A stretch of DNA of 64,000 nucleotides from M3007 sp964646615 (GTDB lineage Bacteria; Bacteroidota; Bacteroidia; Chitinophagales; Saprospiraceae). Position 1 is the stretch's first letter, and each line of letters begins with the position of its first letter. The position numbers and the translations under genes were made by a program. Below, piece after piece: positions 26,860 through 35,379 of this stretch. The stretch is taken from the NCBI GenBank assembly GCA_964646615.1, contig CAZYEV010000054.1:18001-82000 (forward strand), read 5' to 3'. The notes below the pieces were generated by a model. It was not told the DNA's origin. It worked only from the letters and a program-made list of their open reading frames with translations, and searched no databases.

Positions 26860-28671
26860 TTAGCGCACCAGCGTTACGTCGCCGCTGAAGAACTCCACCT
26901 GGCCGTCAATGAATTCAATTTCAGCGATATAGGCGTAAACGGACGGGGGCACGCGCTCGCCGTTGATTAAGCCGTCCCAGATGGGTTCGGCGTCGGAGGG
27001 CATAAAGTTTCGGCGTTCCACAATGATGTGGCCCCAGCGATTGAACAGGCGGAACGAGCGCACTAAGGCCACATCGGGGCCACAGGACATGCGCAGGCCG
27101 GTGTTGAGGTACGTGCCTCCTGCAGGCGCCACGGCATTGGGGATGTACACCCGTCGGTCGGTTTCGACCACGACGGTGCGCGCGTCGTGAGCGCGGCAGC
27201 CGTTGGAGTCCTGTACCGTTACTTCATAGCGGAACGACTTCAGCGGCAGGTATTGGCAGGTGTCGCACAGCATTTCGGGTGTCAGCGGAGCGCTGACGAA
27301 GGTTTGTTTGCGGCGCGTGGGGTCGCTCAGTGCGTCGTCGCGCCACAGGTGTATGCGGTCGCCCAGGTGTATGGTAGTGTCGGGCGGCAGGTCGAGCACT
27401 AAGTCAGCCGGCTCCAGCACGGTGATGACAGTATCTTTTTCGCAGCCGTCGAAGGCCTGTATGGTCAGGCGATGCTCGCCCGGTGTGAGGCGGCGAAACT
27501 GCGTTACGTTTTGAAACGGGCTGCCATCTATGGCGTACAAGTAGGGCGGAGCGCCGCCGCTGACGTGCGTAATTTCGGCGTAGCCGTCGCCTTTGCCGTA
27601 GCAGGAAATGTGCCGGATGGCAATGACGACGGAGTCCGGCAATTCCGGCTCACCCACGCGCACGGCGATGCTGGAGGAGCAACCCGTTTCCACAGCCGTG
27701 GCGATGAAGGTGTAGGTTCCGGGTTGGTCGGTGCGCGCCGTTCGCGTCTTTTCGCCGCTCAACAGGCGGCCCGTGCTGTCGGGCGTCCATTGATAGGTGT
27801 AGTTCACCGGTGGCAACACGTCCACGTGCAGACGGGCGGTGCCGTCTATGCAGCCGATGCCCACCACCGTGTCGGTTACCAGGGTGGGGCGGTGGCTGTC
27901 GTCAAGGATTTTGATATACAGGCTACCCGAGCAGGGCGGATTTCGGTTGCAGGAGTTGGCCGCCTGCACGCACAAGTTGCCGCTCTGCTGACCCAGGGTT
28001 ACCTGCACCTGGTTGCCCTGCTGCGAGGCCAGCACCGTTACGGGGACTGAGTCGCCATTGACCAGCGTGCCTGGCGGCCCGTCCCAGATGTAGGCCGAAG
28101 CGCCGAAAACAGGTGGCACCTGATAGGTAAAGGTAGCGCCGGGGCAGCCCTCGGTTTTACCCACAATATTGGCCTGCACCATGCCCAGCGGCGGCTCATA
28201 GACGGCCTCTTTAGGCGTTACACTCACCGAAAAATCGCACTGGTCGCCCGCATAGCCGTCAATGAGTAAGAAGTAGTTGTGTCCGGGCGTCAGCGGCACC
28301 TTGATGGAAACGGGTTTGTTACCGCCCTTTTCCTGGCCCTTATTACAGGCTAAAGGCGGCTTGGTGCAGTCCTCATAGAGCGCAATCTGAACGCCATTGC
28401 CGTTGCTGCAGTTGCTGGGTGTGATGGTAAATGTGGCCTCAATGGCGCCAGCGATGAAGCCCATCCATTGGGCGTTCTCAATGGTGCCGCAAAAACTCAC
28501 CGCCGGGCCGGAGGGATAGCCCTCTGTTGAGCCAAAATAGCCGTCGAAATTGCAGGAAATACACACTTGCTCGCAAGCCACTACCGTGGCCGTGCCGCCG
28601 CAAGCGGGTGGCAATTGTGCATAAACCCAAAGCGGGAAGAAGGCGATAGAAAGGAAGATAAACCGGAGCAT
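26860..28671 (-). CDS. Secreted adhesin with gliding-motility-type (T9SS type B) C-terminal domain
   Basis: 603 aa. The signal peptide (1-18) ends at VYAQ. Residues about 25-170 form a Cys-rich beta module (ISCNFDGYFGST, AQWMGFIAGA, YFLLIDGYAGDQC) shared with two larger adhesins in this window. PKD/Ig-like regions follow (about 175-350), then one SprB-like repeat (about 355-430). The end is a TIGR04131-like sorting domain: YIPNAVAP, FRLFNRWGHIIVERR, WDGLINGERVPPSVYAYIAEIEF. Type B signals direct export through T9SS and noncovalent surface retention in Flavobacterium. Role inferred: surface adhesin, the minimal version of its family here. It is followed by a hairpin terminator. Confidence 0.87.
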   Translation of the reverse strand: MLRFIFLSIAFFPLWVYAQLPPACGGTATVVACEQVCISCNFDGYFGSTEGYPSGPAVSFCGTIENAQWMGFIAGAIEATFTITPSNCSNGNGVQIALYEDCTKPPLACNKGQEKGGNKPVSIKVPLTPGHNYFLLIDGYAGDQCDFSVSVTPKEAVYEPPLGMVQANIVGKTEGCPGATFTYQVPPVFGASAYIWDGPPGTLVNGDSVPVTVLASQQGNQVQVTLGQQSGNLCVQAANSCNRNPPCSGSLYIKILDDSHRPTLVTDTVVGIGCIDGTARLHVDVLPPVNYTYQWTPDSTGRLLSGEKTRTARTDQPGTYTFIATAVETGCSSSIAVRVGEPELPDSVVIAIRHISCYGKGDGYAEITHVSGGAPPYLYAIDGSPFQNVTQFRRLTPGEHRLTIQAFDGCEKDTVITVLEPADLVLDLPPDTTIHLGDRIHLWRDDALSDPTRRKQTFVSAPLTPEMLCDTCQYLPLKSFRYEVTVQDSNGCRAHDARTVVVETDRRVYIPNAVAPAGGTYLNTGLRMSCGPDVALVRSFRLFNRWGHIIVERRNFMPSDAEPIWDGLINGERVPPSVYAYIAEIEFIDGQVEFFSGDVTLVR

Positions 28672-28724
28672 GGGAACGTATTAAAAAGCGATAAGTGAGG
28701 CAATGGAAAGGAAAGGAAACCGCC

Positions 28725-28760
28725 AAAAGGCGCAGCAGCCGACACAGCCAGCCCTGCGCC
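28725..28760 (-). terminator. Probable terminator of the DUF1800-DUF1501 operon
   Basis: GGCGCAG/CTGCGCC 7-bp stem (28754-28760 with 28729-28735) with a long loop, followed by UUUU in minus-strand RNA. Confidence 0.5.
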
Positions 28761-28772
28761 CCGTGTAAGCGG

Positions 28773-30419
28773 CTAATGAGATACCTGTAATTTCACCACT
28801 TCGGCCTGGCCGGTGCGCAGGTTTTCCACCCGCACAAAATAGAGACCTGCTGGTGCTTCCGACACATCTAAATGGTGGAAATTGAGGCCCGGCTCTATGC
28901 GCATGCGGTGCGCCTGAAGGAGCGAACCACCCAGACTGTGCAGCGACACTAATGCCTCGCCCGAAGATTCGCTGGCAAACGACACCTGCACGCGGTACTG
29001 TGCCGGATTTGGGAACAGGCGCACGGGCCGTGCATCAGGCCGTGTGTCGAATACCCCCACTGAGATGTAGCAGTCGGGCGACACCACGTACGTGCTGCTG
29101 ACGACAGGCAATTTGGCATAGCCCTGGAACATCGTCTGCTCCAGCACGTAGTCGCTGGCGCCCAGCCAGTCTTGCAGCAGTGTGGTGAACACCTGGCGAT
29201 AGTCGAACTGCTGGCCCTGCAGCTGATTGTCGTTGGTCAGATTGCTGAGGTTGACGTTGGTACCGTGAATGCCGCCCGAAAGCGCCTTACCAAACACAAA
29301 CATGGGTGCCAGTGTGCCGTGGTCGGTGCCGGCTGAGCCATTCTCTTTGGCTGTGCGCCCAAATTCGGAGAAGGTACACGAAACCACCTTGTCGGCCAGC
29401 CCCAGCCCGTCTAAATCATCGTAGAACGTCTTGATGGAGTCCGACAGGATGCGCAGCAGGTTGGCATGACGGCCCAGCACCACCGTACCTTCGGGCGGTA
29501 TCTGGGTGCCGTGCGTATCGAAGCCGCCCATCGAGCAGAGGTAGATTTTGGTTTTGCAGCCCCCCTTGATGAGCCGCGCCACCGTTTTCAGCTGGTTGGC
29601 CAAACCATAATCCGGATAGGTAGTAATGCTGTTGCTGCCATTCTTAAACGCCTGCGTGATGTATTGCGAGTACTGGTCTAAGCCCGCCTCCACGCCCATA
29701 ATGTAGCGCAGTTCGTCGCCGTATTCCGAGTCGGGTACATCGAGCAGCGGCGCGCCACCCACCGTTTGCACCAACGAGTAGAAGCCCTGCGGGTCCTGGC
29801 CGTAGAGGTTAATGTAGTTCTGGTGTTCCGTCTCCGTGTGGAAACCCAGCGACGGGTACGGGTCGCCTATCTGAATGCCCAACGGATACGGCATGTCGGG
29901 CGTTGGCACGCCTTTAATGTCGGGGTACATGGCCGCCAAGGCACGCCCCATCCAGCCAGAGCGGATTTTGGAACCTTCGAGCGTGCCATCGCCGCCCGAA
30001 AGCCATAGGTCCGTGCCCTTGAAATGGGATTGGTTGATGTTCTCATAGCCCACCGCCTGTACCACATTGAGCCAGCCGCGGTCGTACAACTCCTTGAAGC
30101 CCGTCATTACCGGATGCAGCCCCACCTGATCAGCCGAAGGCAGCGTGGTATCTAAGCGGATGAAACGCTCCGGCCCTTTGTCCGGAATTCGGATGACCGG
30201 ACGCAACTTGGCATAGGCGTCGTACTGAGCAATGGGAATAATGGTGTTCAGCCCGTCGTTGCCGCCTTTGAGCTGAATGAGCACTAAGACGCGGTCTTCC
30301 ACGTCTTCACAGGCTGCCAGAATGCGCGCCATCTTGCTGTTGGCAAAAGCCCGCATCGGGTGGCCATTGACCACAAAGGGCGTAATGCCCGCTATTTTGA
30401 GAAATTGACGTCGTTTCAT
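28773..30419 (-). CDS. DUF1501 protein with Tat-like signal and T9SS type A sorting domain
   Basis: 548 aa. The N-terminus MKRRQFLKIAG fits the twin-arginine pattern RRxFLK. The DUF1501 domain (about 40-460) belongs to the alkaline phosphatase/sulfatase-like superfamily. It shows LIQLKGGNDGLNTIIP, the HFKGTDLW segment, FDTHGTQ and TFSEFGRTAKENGSAGTDHG near the expected metal-site region. Residues about 470-548 form a type A sorting domain (RLFPNPAQYRVQVSF to the end). Its catalytic activity is unproven for the family. It lies 86 bp downstream of a DUF1800 gene, the common DUF1800-DUF1501 pairing, so the two are probably co-transcribed. Tat export followed by T9SS is an unusual route worth checking. 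Confidence 0.9.
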   Translation of the reverse strand: MKRRQFLKIAGITPFVVNGHPMRAFANSKMARILAACEDVEDRVLVLIQLKGGNDGLNTIIPIAQYDAYAKLRPVIRIPDKGPERFIRLDTTLPSADQVGLHPVMTGFKELYDRGWLNVVQAVGYENINQSHFKGTDLWLSGGDGTLEGSKIRSGWMGRALAAMYPDIKGVPTPDMPYPLGIQIGDPYPSLGFHTETEHQNYINLYGQDPQGFYSLVQTVGGAPLLDVPDSEYGDELRYIMGVEAGLDQYSQYITQAFKNGSNSITTYPDYGLANQLKTVARLIKGGCKTKIYLCSMGGFDTHGTQIPPEGTVVLGRHANLLRILSDSIKTFYDDLDGLGLADKVVSCTFSEFGRTAKENGSAGTDHGTLAPMFVFGKALSGGIHGTNVNLSNLTNDNQLQGQQFDYRQVFTTLLQDWLGASDYVLEQTMFQGYAKLPVVSSTYVVSPDCYISVGVFDTRPDARPVRLFPNPAQYRVQVSFASESSGEALVSLHSLGGSLLQAHRMRIEPGLNFHHLDVSEAPAGLYFVRVENLRTGQAEVVKLQVSH

Positions 30420-30438
30420 AGAAAATTTTAGTAACCGC

Positions 30439-30450
30439 CAAACTTGTTTG
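30439..30450. promoter_or_regulatory. 12-bp palindrome CAAACTTGTTTG between the DUF1800 and DUF1501 genes
   Basis: A perfect palindrome in the 86-bp spacer, whose reverse-complement core CAAACAAGTTTG equals the centre of the palindrome before the glycan operon. Function unknown. Confidence 0.3.
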
Positions 30451-30505
30451 ACCTCTTTGTTTCAGGTTCCATTCCTCATTTTTCTCCCGTTCCTTTTTCA
30501 TTCTC

Positions 30506-32161
30506 TCAATACACCTGATACTCCGGTGCATACAGCAGGGCATTGAACAGCCGGCGCAGGGGTATGCTGACTTCGCTGTCGTTGCCCGTGGACAGGTAGT
30601 CGAGCCAGATGTTCGTCCAGGCTGCGGCGGGCAGGCCATCGAGTAAGATTTCGTCGTGGAAGTAGTCGAAGCGGTCGAGGTCGGACTCTTCCGGGTACAG
30701 ATACAGGAGCAGTTCCTGAACCAGGACGGCGGAGTTGCCCGGTTCGCTGACGACGCCACTGTCGCGCAGCCAGGCGGCGAAGTCGAAGCGCGTGCCTAAA
30801 GGTTCCTGCGCACCTGGCCCCCAGGCGTGGGTGCCGGTGATGAGCATTTCGGGCCATTTGTAGCGCGCGATGACGGTGGCCGTATTGAAGAACTGGCGCT
30901 GTCGGTCGGGTTCCTGGTAGTAGGCCGGGTAGCCAGCCACGTCGGGCGGATAGAACAGGAACATGCCTGACCAATCCAGCAGCCGCCATTGGATGCCGTC
31001 GCGCCAGAAGACTTCGTAGTGCTCCTGGGTTTTGGTCTTCGGGTCGGGTATGGGCACGTTGAAGAAGGACAGCGTTTGCAGGGCCAGATCCAGCGGTGAG
31101 CGAATGATGGCCCCCACGTTTTCGTCTGCGTCGCTGGCGTCGTCGGCATCGTAGAAGTGTTCGCTGGCGAGCAGTTGTTTGACGACGGGTTTGATTTCAA
31201 AATTTTCGGCCCGGAAGGTTTGGGCCAGCGGAGCGATGACGTCGTTTTCGATTTCGTTGTCAATGTCGCGCCCGACAAAAAAGCGATACAGGCGTCGGCA
31301 GAAGTTGCGAGCGGTTTCTTCCTGGGCAAAGACCATGTCCACCAGAGCGTTGAGTTCGGCGTACATGCCTGCGGCGTCGTTGCTGGGCGGCTGGATGGTG
31401 GCGTTGTTGAAGCGCGCGCTGAAGGTTTTCACCCCGAAGTCGTGGCTTTGCGGGTAGGCGCGTCCGGCCGGGATACCCGTTTCCGGGTCCTGGTACTGGT
31501 GTCGGCGGGTGTTTCCGAATCCGGTCAGGACGCGCGCGGCCTGCTGGATGTCGTGTTCGGTGTAGTGTGTGTAGTCGTCGGGGCCGGCTACGGGGCCAGC
31601 GCCGATGGTGTGCAGCTCGAAAAATTCGCGGGCGTAGTTGAGGTTAGGGTTGCTGGCGAAGTTCTTGTTGTTGTCAATGTACTCGAGCATGCCGTTGTCG
31701 AGCACCATTTTGGTTACCAGCTTTTTAAAGTTGCCGAGTGCGCCCCAGCGCAGCAGCATGAGGTAGTCGAAGAAGGTCATGCTGGTGCCGGCGTTGGGCG
31801 TTACCGACAGGTACTGGTGGAAGAAGAACTCCATGCGATGCCCTGCGCCGGGGTCGTGGAGCGCTTCGTTGAGCCACCAGCCGATGACGTACCATTTGAG
31901 GTCGTCGTCTTCGCCGGGCAACGGTATGGAAGGCGGTTGTGGCGGGTTGATCCAGGTAACGGGTGCGGCGCCTTTAGCGGCGTAAACCGGCTGTTCGATC
32001 TGGAGCGGAGCGGTCTGAAGCAGCACGTCGGCCGCTTCGGCAGCGGTCAGGTTGGCCAGCTCGTCCACGCGAGTGCGGGTATAGCGGAAGCTGGCCCGGC
32101 GCAACAGGTGTGCTGCACGCCTACGCCCCAGGGCGCCTTGAAGCGGATTCAAAGATGCCAT
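30506..32161 (-). CDS. DUF1800 domain-containing protein
   Basis: 551 aa. The family pattern is clear from the start: RAAHLLRRASFRYTRTRVDE, then WWLNEALHDP, RMEFFFHQYLSV, MLEYIDNNKNFASNPNLNYA, REFFELHTIGAG, and late AWTNIWLDYLS. No signal peptide or sorting domain is visible, unlike its DUF1501 partner. The biochemical function is unknown. DUF1800 and DUF1501 genes are widely adjacent in Bacteroidota, Planctomycetota and Proteobacteria, which implies a shared process, probably at the cell surface or periplasm. First gene of the two-gene operon; no perfect -7 element was found upstream. Confidence 0.9.
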   Translation of the reverse strand: MASLNPLQGALGRRRAAHLLRRASFRYTRTRVDELANLTAAEAADVLLQTAPLQIEQPVYAAKGAAPVTWINPPQPPSIPLPGEDDDLKWYVIGWWLNEALHDPGAGHRMEFFFHQYLSVTPNAGTSMTFFDYLMLLRWGALGNFKKLVTKMVLDNGMLEYIDNNKNFASNPNLNYAREFFELHTIGAGPVAGPDDYTHYTEHDIQQAARVLTGFGNTRRHQYQDPETGIPAGRAYPQSHDFGVKTFSARFNNATIQPPSNDAAGMYAELNALVDMVFAQEETARNFCRRLYRFFVGRDIDNEIENDVIAPLAQTFRAENFEIKPVVKQLLASEHFYDADDASDADENVGAIIRSPLDLALQTLSFFNVPIPDPKTKTQEHYEVFWRDGIQWRLLDWSGMFLFYPPDVAGYPAYYQEPDRQRQFFNTATVIARYKWPEMLITGTHAWGPGAQEPLGTRFDFAAWLRDSGVVSEPGNSAVLVQELLLYLYPEESDLDRFDYFHDEILLDGLPAAAWTNIWLDYLSTGNDSEVSIPLRRLFNALLYAPEYQVY

Positions 32162-32499
32162 GGTCGGGATAAATGTTGTGAGTGATGAGATGAAAAGGAT
32201 ACGCAGTGTTCAAACAGGCAGGCTCATCGGGCGGGATGGATGTCTGACAGGCGTCAGCGAGAACTGCGTATGTGAAGATTAAAAAAACACCGGTGTTGCG
32301 GATTACTCCAGCAAAGAAACAGCGCTTAAACGTGTCCAACAAGCGGTTGCGCATGGCGAAAATGTTAAATTTTAACCACTCGTTTACAATTGCGGGTTTG
32401 TCCGTGGGGAGTTTCCCTGAGGCGGCCTCTACCAAAAGGAGTAATTTCCAAATCCGGGTAGTGTCGTTGCGCGCCCTAACTTTGCCCGCCGACAAGGAT
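32162..32499. other. Divergent intergenic region between the DUF1800 and GT-C/TPR genes
   Basis: 338 bp without a supported gene. It holds a 12-bp palindrome AACACCGGTGTT (32285-32296), an A/T-rich inverted repeat GTTAAA-T-TTTAAC (32364-32376) and the -7 element of the downstream gene. In-frame ATG codons from 32272 are judged non-coding. Confidence 0.5.
32478..32485 (+). promoter_or_regulatory. -7 promoter element (TAACTTTG) of the GT-C/TPR gene
   Basis: Perfect TAnnTTTG match only 14 bases before ATG 32500, predicting a very short 5' leader. It argues against the longer open frame that begins at 32272. Confidence 0.55.
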
Positions 32500-34527
32500 A
32501 TGCTCATGGCAAAGAAAAAAACGAAGCCCTCGCCTTCCACCACTCGCCCATCTGCGTCGGCTGCGCCTTCGCGCCCGTCACTGGCATCGGCTGCTCCTGC
32601 TACCACGCCTGCCAACCTTTGGGAACGCCTCGACCAGCCGCTCCTGTGGGGGGCCGTGCTGGCCGCGCTGACGGCCTTAGTCTATTGGGCTTCGCTGTCG
32701 AACGGCTTCATGGTGTTCGACGACGACAAGGCTATCCGCTACAATGAGGTCATTAAGAACCCGACGTTTCGCAACATCTTCGTCAGCAATAACTTAGGCA
32801 TGTACGCCCCCGTTACGTGGCTGGGCTATGCGCTGGTCTATGCCATTGCGGGCGAAAACGCTTCGGCGTTTCATACCTTCAGCCTGTTGCTGCACATTGG
32901 CTGTGTGCTCACGGTGTTTGCCCTCATGCGCCGCCTGCAGCCCAATCGCGAGGTGGCTTTTTTCACCGCTCTGCTCTTTGCCCTGCACCCCGTGCAGGTG
33001 GAGGCGACCAGCTGGATTGCCGGACAGAGTGCGCTGACCTTTTCGTTTTTTTATCTGCTGGGGCTGCTGGCGTATGTGCACTACCAACAGCGCCGGCAAG
33101 GGCTGTTCTATGGTCTGACGTTGCTGGCCTTTGTACTGTCCGTATTGGCCAAGTCGGCTGCCGTTACGTTGCCGCTCTTGCTGCTGGCTTTAGACTGGTA
33201 TCAGCAGGGCAAATGGCGCTGGGCCAACGTGTGGAATAAGATACCCTTTTTCGCCATCAGCCTTGTTTTTGGCCTTTACACCTTCTTCACCCGCGAAGCC
33301 GAAGGGCACCAGCTGGTGGTGGCGTCCAAGACGTACAACCTGTTCGACCGCTTTCTGATGGTGTGCCATTCGCTGCTGTTTTACCCGGTGCAATTGTTGG
33401 CCCCGCTGCGGTTGAGCATTTACTACCCCATGGAAAAGATCGGCGGCATATGGTCGTGGGACTATTACGCGGCGCCCTTAGTCGTGGCCGCTCTGACGTG
33501 GTTAGTCTGGCGTTTTGCCCAAAAACAGCGCATTATAGGGTTGAGCGCCTTGTGGTATGTGTTGCCGTTGGTCGTTATGCTGCCTTACGTTACGGTAGGC
33601 ACGTTCGAGATGCGCTCCGACCGCTATGTGTACGTTTCATCGGTGGGCTTCTTCCTGCTGCTGGTGTGGTTGGCGCAGCGCTTAAGCCCTGGCATCCGCT
33701 GGGCTTTGCTGGGTGTGCTGGCGGCTTTCTATGGCTATCTGGCCCATCAGCGCAGTCTGGTCTGGAAAAACGAGGTTTCTGTTTTCCGCGACTGCATCGA
33801 AAAGCAGCCTCAATCTCCGCTGTGCCAGTGCAATCTGGCCTATGGCGAACTGCTCAACCACGAGTACGAAAACTCCATCAAGCACTACACCGAAGCCCTG
33901 CGGCTCGACCCTACTTACGTAGAGTCGTACAACGGACGCGGGCAGGCCTACCTCATGTTGGAGCGCTACGAAGAAGCGTTGGCCGATTTCGACAAAGCCA
34001 TCGAGGCCGGCATCGTTACGCCGCGCATTTTCCTCAACCGCGGCAAATGCTATTTCATCCTGAAAAAACCCGAACTGGCCCTGCCCGACCTGAAGCGCAG
34101 CCTCGAATTGGAACCCCGCAACCCGGAAACCTACCTGTACAAAGGGCTGGCCGAAAACCAGACGGGTAACCCCGAACAAGCCCTTCAGGACTTTGCAAAG
34201 GCCCTCGAACTCAGCCCTAACCTCATAGACGCCCACCTCAACCGGGCTTTGGTGCTGGCCAACCTGAAACGCTACGAGGAGGCCATCGCCGACTACACCG
34301 CCGTCATCCATGTGAACGAAGGCATCCCAACGGCGTGGAACAACCGCGCCGCTGCCTACATGATGTTGGGCCAATACGACAAGGCCTTAGCCGACGTCAA
34401 TCGGGCGCTGCAGATCAATCCGAACTACGCCATTGCGTACCGAACACGGGCCAACATTTACCGGGCTTTGGGCCAACTGCAACAGGCGGAAGCCGATATG
34501 CAGCGCGCCCTGCAATCAGGCCGATAG
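32500..34527 (+). CDS. GT-C-like multi-TM protein with C-terminal TPR array (TMTC-like)
   Basis: 675 aa from ATG 32500 (ATG 32506 is equally possible). A Lys/Pro/Ser/Ala-rich cytoplasmic N-terminus is followed by about 11-13 TM helices (about 45-425). The first loop carries FMVFDDDKAIRYNE, an acidic pair where GT-C glycosyltransferases keep catalytic Asp residues. Residues about 440-675 form around seven TPRs (AYGELLNHEYENSIKHYTEAL, GQAYLMLERYEEALADFDKA and so on). The same architecture is known from TMTC O-mannosyltransferases and many bacterial relatives of unknown acceptor. Inferred: transfers a lipid-linked sugar to an exported protein or glycan. The stop overlaps the convergent hydrolase gene by 12 bases. 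Confidence 0.82.
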   Translation: MLMAKKKTKPSPSTTRPSASAAPSRPSLASAAPATTPANLWERLDQPLLWGAVLAALTALVYWASLSNGFMVFDDDKAIRYNEVIKNPTFRNIFVSNNLGMYAPVTWLGYALVYAIAGENASAFHTFSLLLHIGCVLTVFALMRRLQPNREVAFFTALLFALHPVQVEATSWIAGQSALTFSFFYLLGLLAYVHYQQRRQGLFYGLTLLAFVLSVLAKSAAVTLPLLLLALDWYQQGKWRWANVWNKIPFFAISLVFGLYTFFTREAEGHQLVVASKTYNLFDRFLMVCHSLLFYPVQLLAPLRLSIYYPMEKIGGIWSWDYYAAPLVVAALTWLVWRFAQKQRIIGLSALWYVLPLVVMLPYVTVGTFEMRSDRYVYVSSVGFFLLLVWLAQRLSPGIRWALLGVLAAFYGYLAHQRSLVWKNEVSVFRDCIEKQPQSPLCQCNLAYGELLNHEYENSIKHYTEALRLDPTYVESYNGRGQAYLMLERYEEALADFDKAIEAGIVTPRIFLNRGKCYFILKKPELALPDLKRSLELEPRNPETYLYKGLAENQTGNPEQALQDFAKALELSPNLIDAHLNRALVLANLKRYEEAIADYTAVIHVNEGIPTAWNNRAAAYMMLGQYDKALADVNRALQINPNYAIAYRTRANIYRALGQLQQAEADMQRALQSGR

Positions 34528-35373
34528 CTCCTGGCGGGCAAAATCCAGCACAATGTTCACCGCCTGTGGGGCTGTCAGGCCGTGGCCCAGCCCTTCCGTA
34601 GCCGTCAGGCGCGCTCCCGGCCAGGCTGCGCACAGGCGTTCGCTTTCGCTGAAATGCGTTACGCGGTCGTGCCGGTCGTGCAACAGCAAGGCCTCAACAT
34701 CGCCCAAATCGCGCACGACGGCCGTCAGGTCGTACTCCGCAATGCGGCGCCCCGAAAGGCGCACGATGAAATCATCCATGGCTGCTATCAACGCTGGTTC
34801 GGCGCCAATGAGGCGACGCCCGTTTTCCATCACATGCGCCAGCGAGGCGAAAGAGGCCATAATGACCGCTCGCCGCGGGCGCAATGCAGGCGCAACCGTT
34901 CCCATCGCCCAGATGCTGGATGCGCCGCCTACAGAATGGCCAATCATCAGCTGGACGGGCCCTTCGCGCTCCAGTAGCACGCGCAGCACCTCGGCGTAGC
35001 GAATCATGTTGAAATGCCAACCCGACGAACGCCCATGCGCCGGCGCATCCAAAGCAACGACGCGATAGCCCGCTGCCAGCAGACCCGGCCCAATCTTGCG
35101 CCAACGACCGGCATGGCTCTCCCACCCGTGCGCCAAAAGCGCCACCGGACGCCCCGCTTCGCCCCACCGGTACACAGCAATGCGCTGCTCACCGATGAGC
35201 AGATACTCCTGCTGGGCCGTCTCCAAAAAGGCCTGCTCTTGCGGCTTAACCTTGCGCGGACGCGGCAAACCAAACAAATAGAACGCTGCCTGCGCCGTCG
35301 TTTGCGGTGCTATACGAACGCCGGCATTCAGCACAGCGCCCAACACTTGCACTACAGGCTTTGCTCGCATCAT
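34516..35373 (-). CDS. Alpha/beta hydrolase
   Basis: 285 aa. Catalytic triad candidates are S147 in the nucleophile elbow GHSVGG, D236 in HDRHDRV and H264 in EGLGHGLT. The oxyanion-hole AHGWE is at 81-85. No signal peptide is seen, so a cytoplasmic location is expected. The substrate is unknown; esterase or thioesterase activity fits the fold but is not proven. The gene overlaps the 3' end of the GT-C/TPR gene by 12 bases in convergent orientation. Its start lies only 6 bases after the stop of the reprolysin gene on the same strand, so the two may share a transcript. Confidence 0.88.
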   Translation of the reverse strand: MMRAKPVVQVLGAVLNAGVRIAPQTTAQAAFYLFGLPRPRKVKPQEQAFLETAQQEYLLIGEQRIAVYRWGEAGRPVALLAHGWESHAGRWRKIGPGLLAAGYRVVALDAPAHGRSSGWHFNMIRYAEVLRVLLEREGPVQLMIGHSVGGASSIWAMGTVAPALRPRRAVIMASFASLAHVMENGRRLIGAEPALIAAMDDFIVRLSGRRIAEYDLTAVVRDLGDVEALLLHDRHDRVTHFSESERLCAAWPGARLTATEGLGHGLTAPQAVNIVLDFARQELSA

Positions 35374-35379
35374 ATTCCA

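Noticed and set aside
32285..32296. Palindrome AACACCGGTGTT next to a run of A residues considered as terminator
   Set aside because: There is no loop, only six base pairs and no gene ends beside it.
32272..32499. N-terminal extension of the GT-C/TPR gene
   Set aside because: It lies upstream of a perfect -7 element 14 bases before ATG 32500 and has no membrane or domain character.
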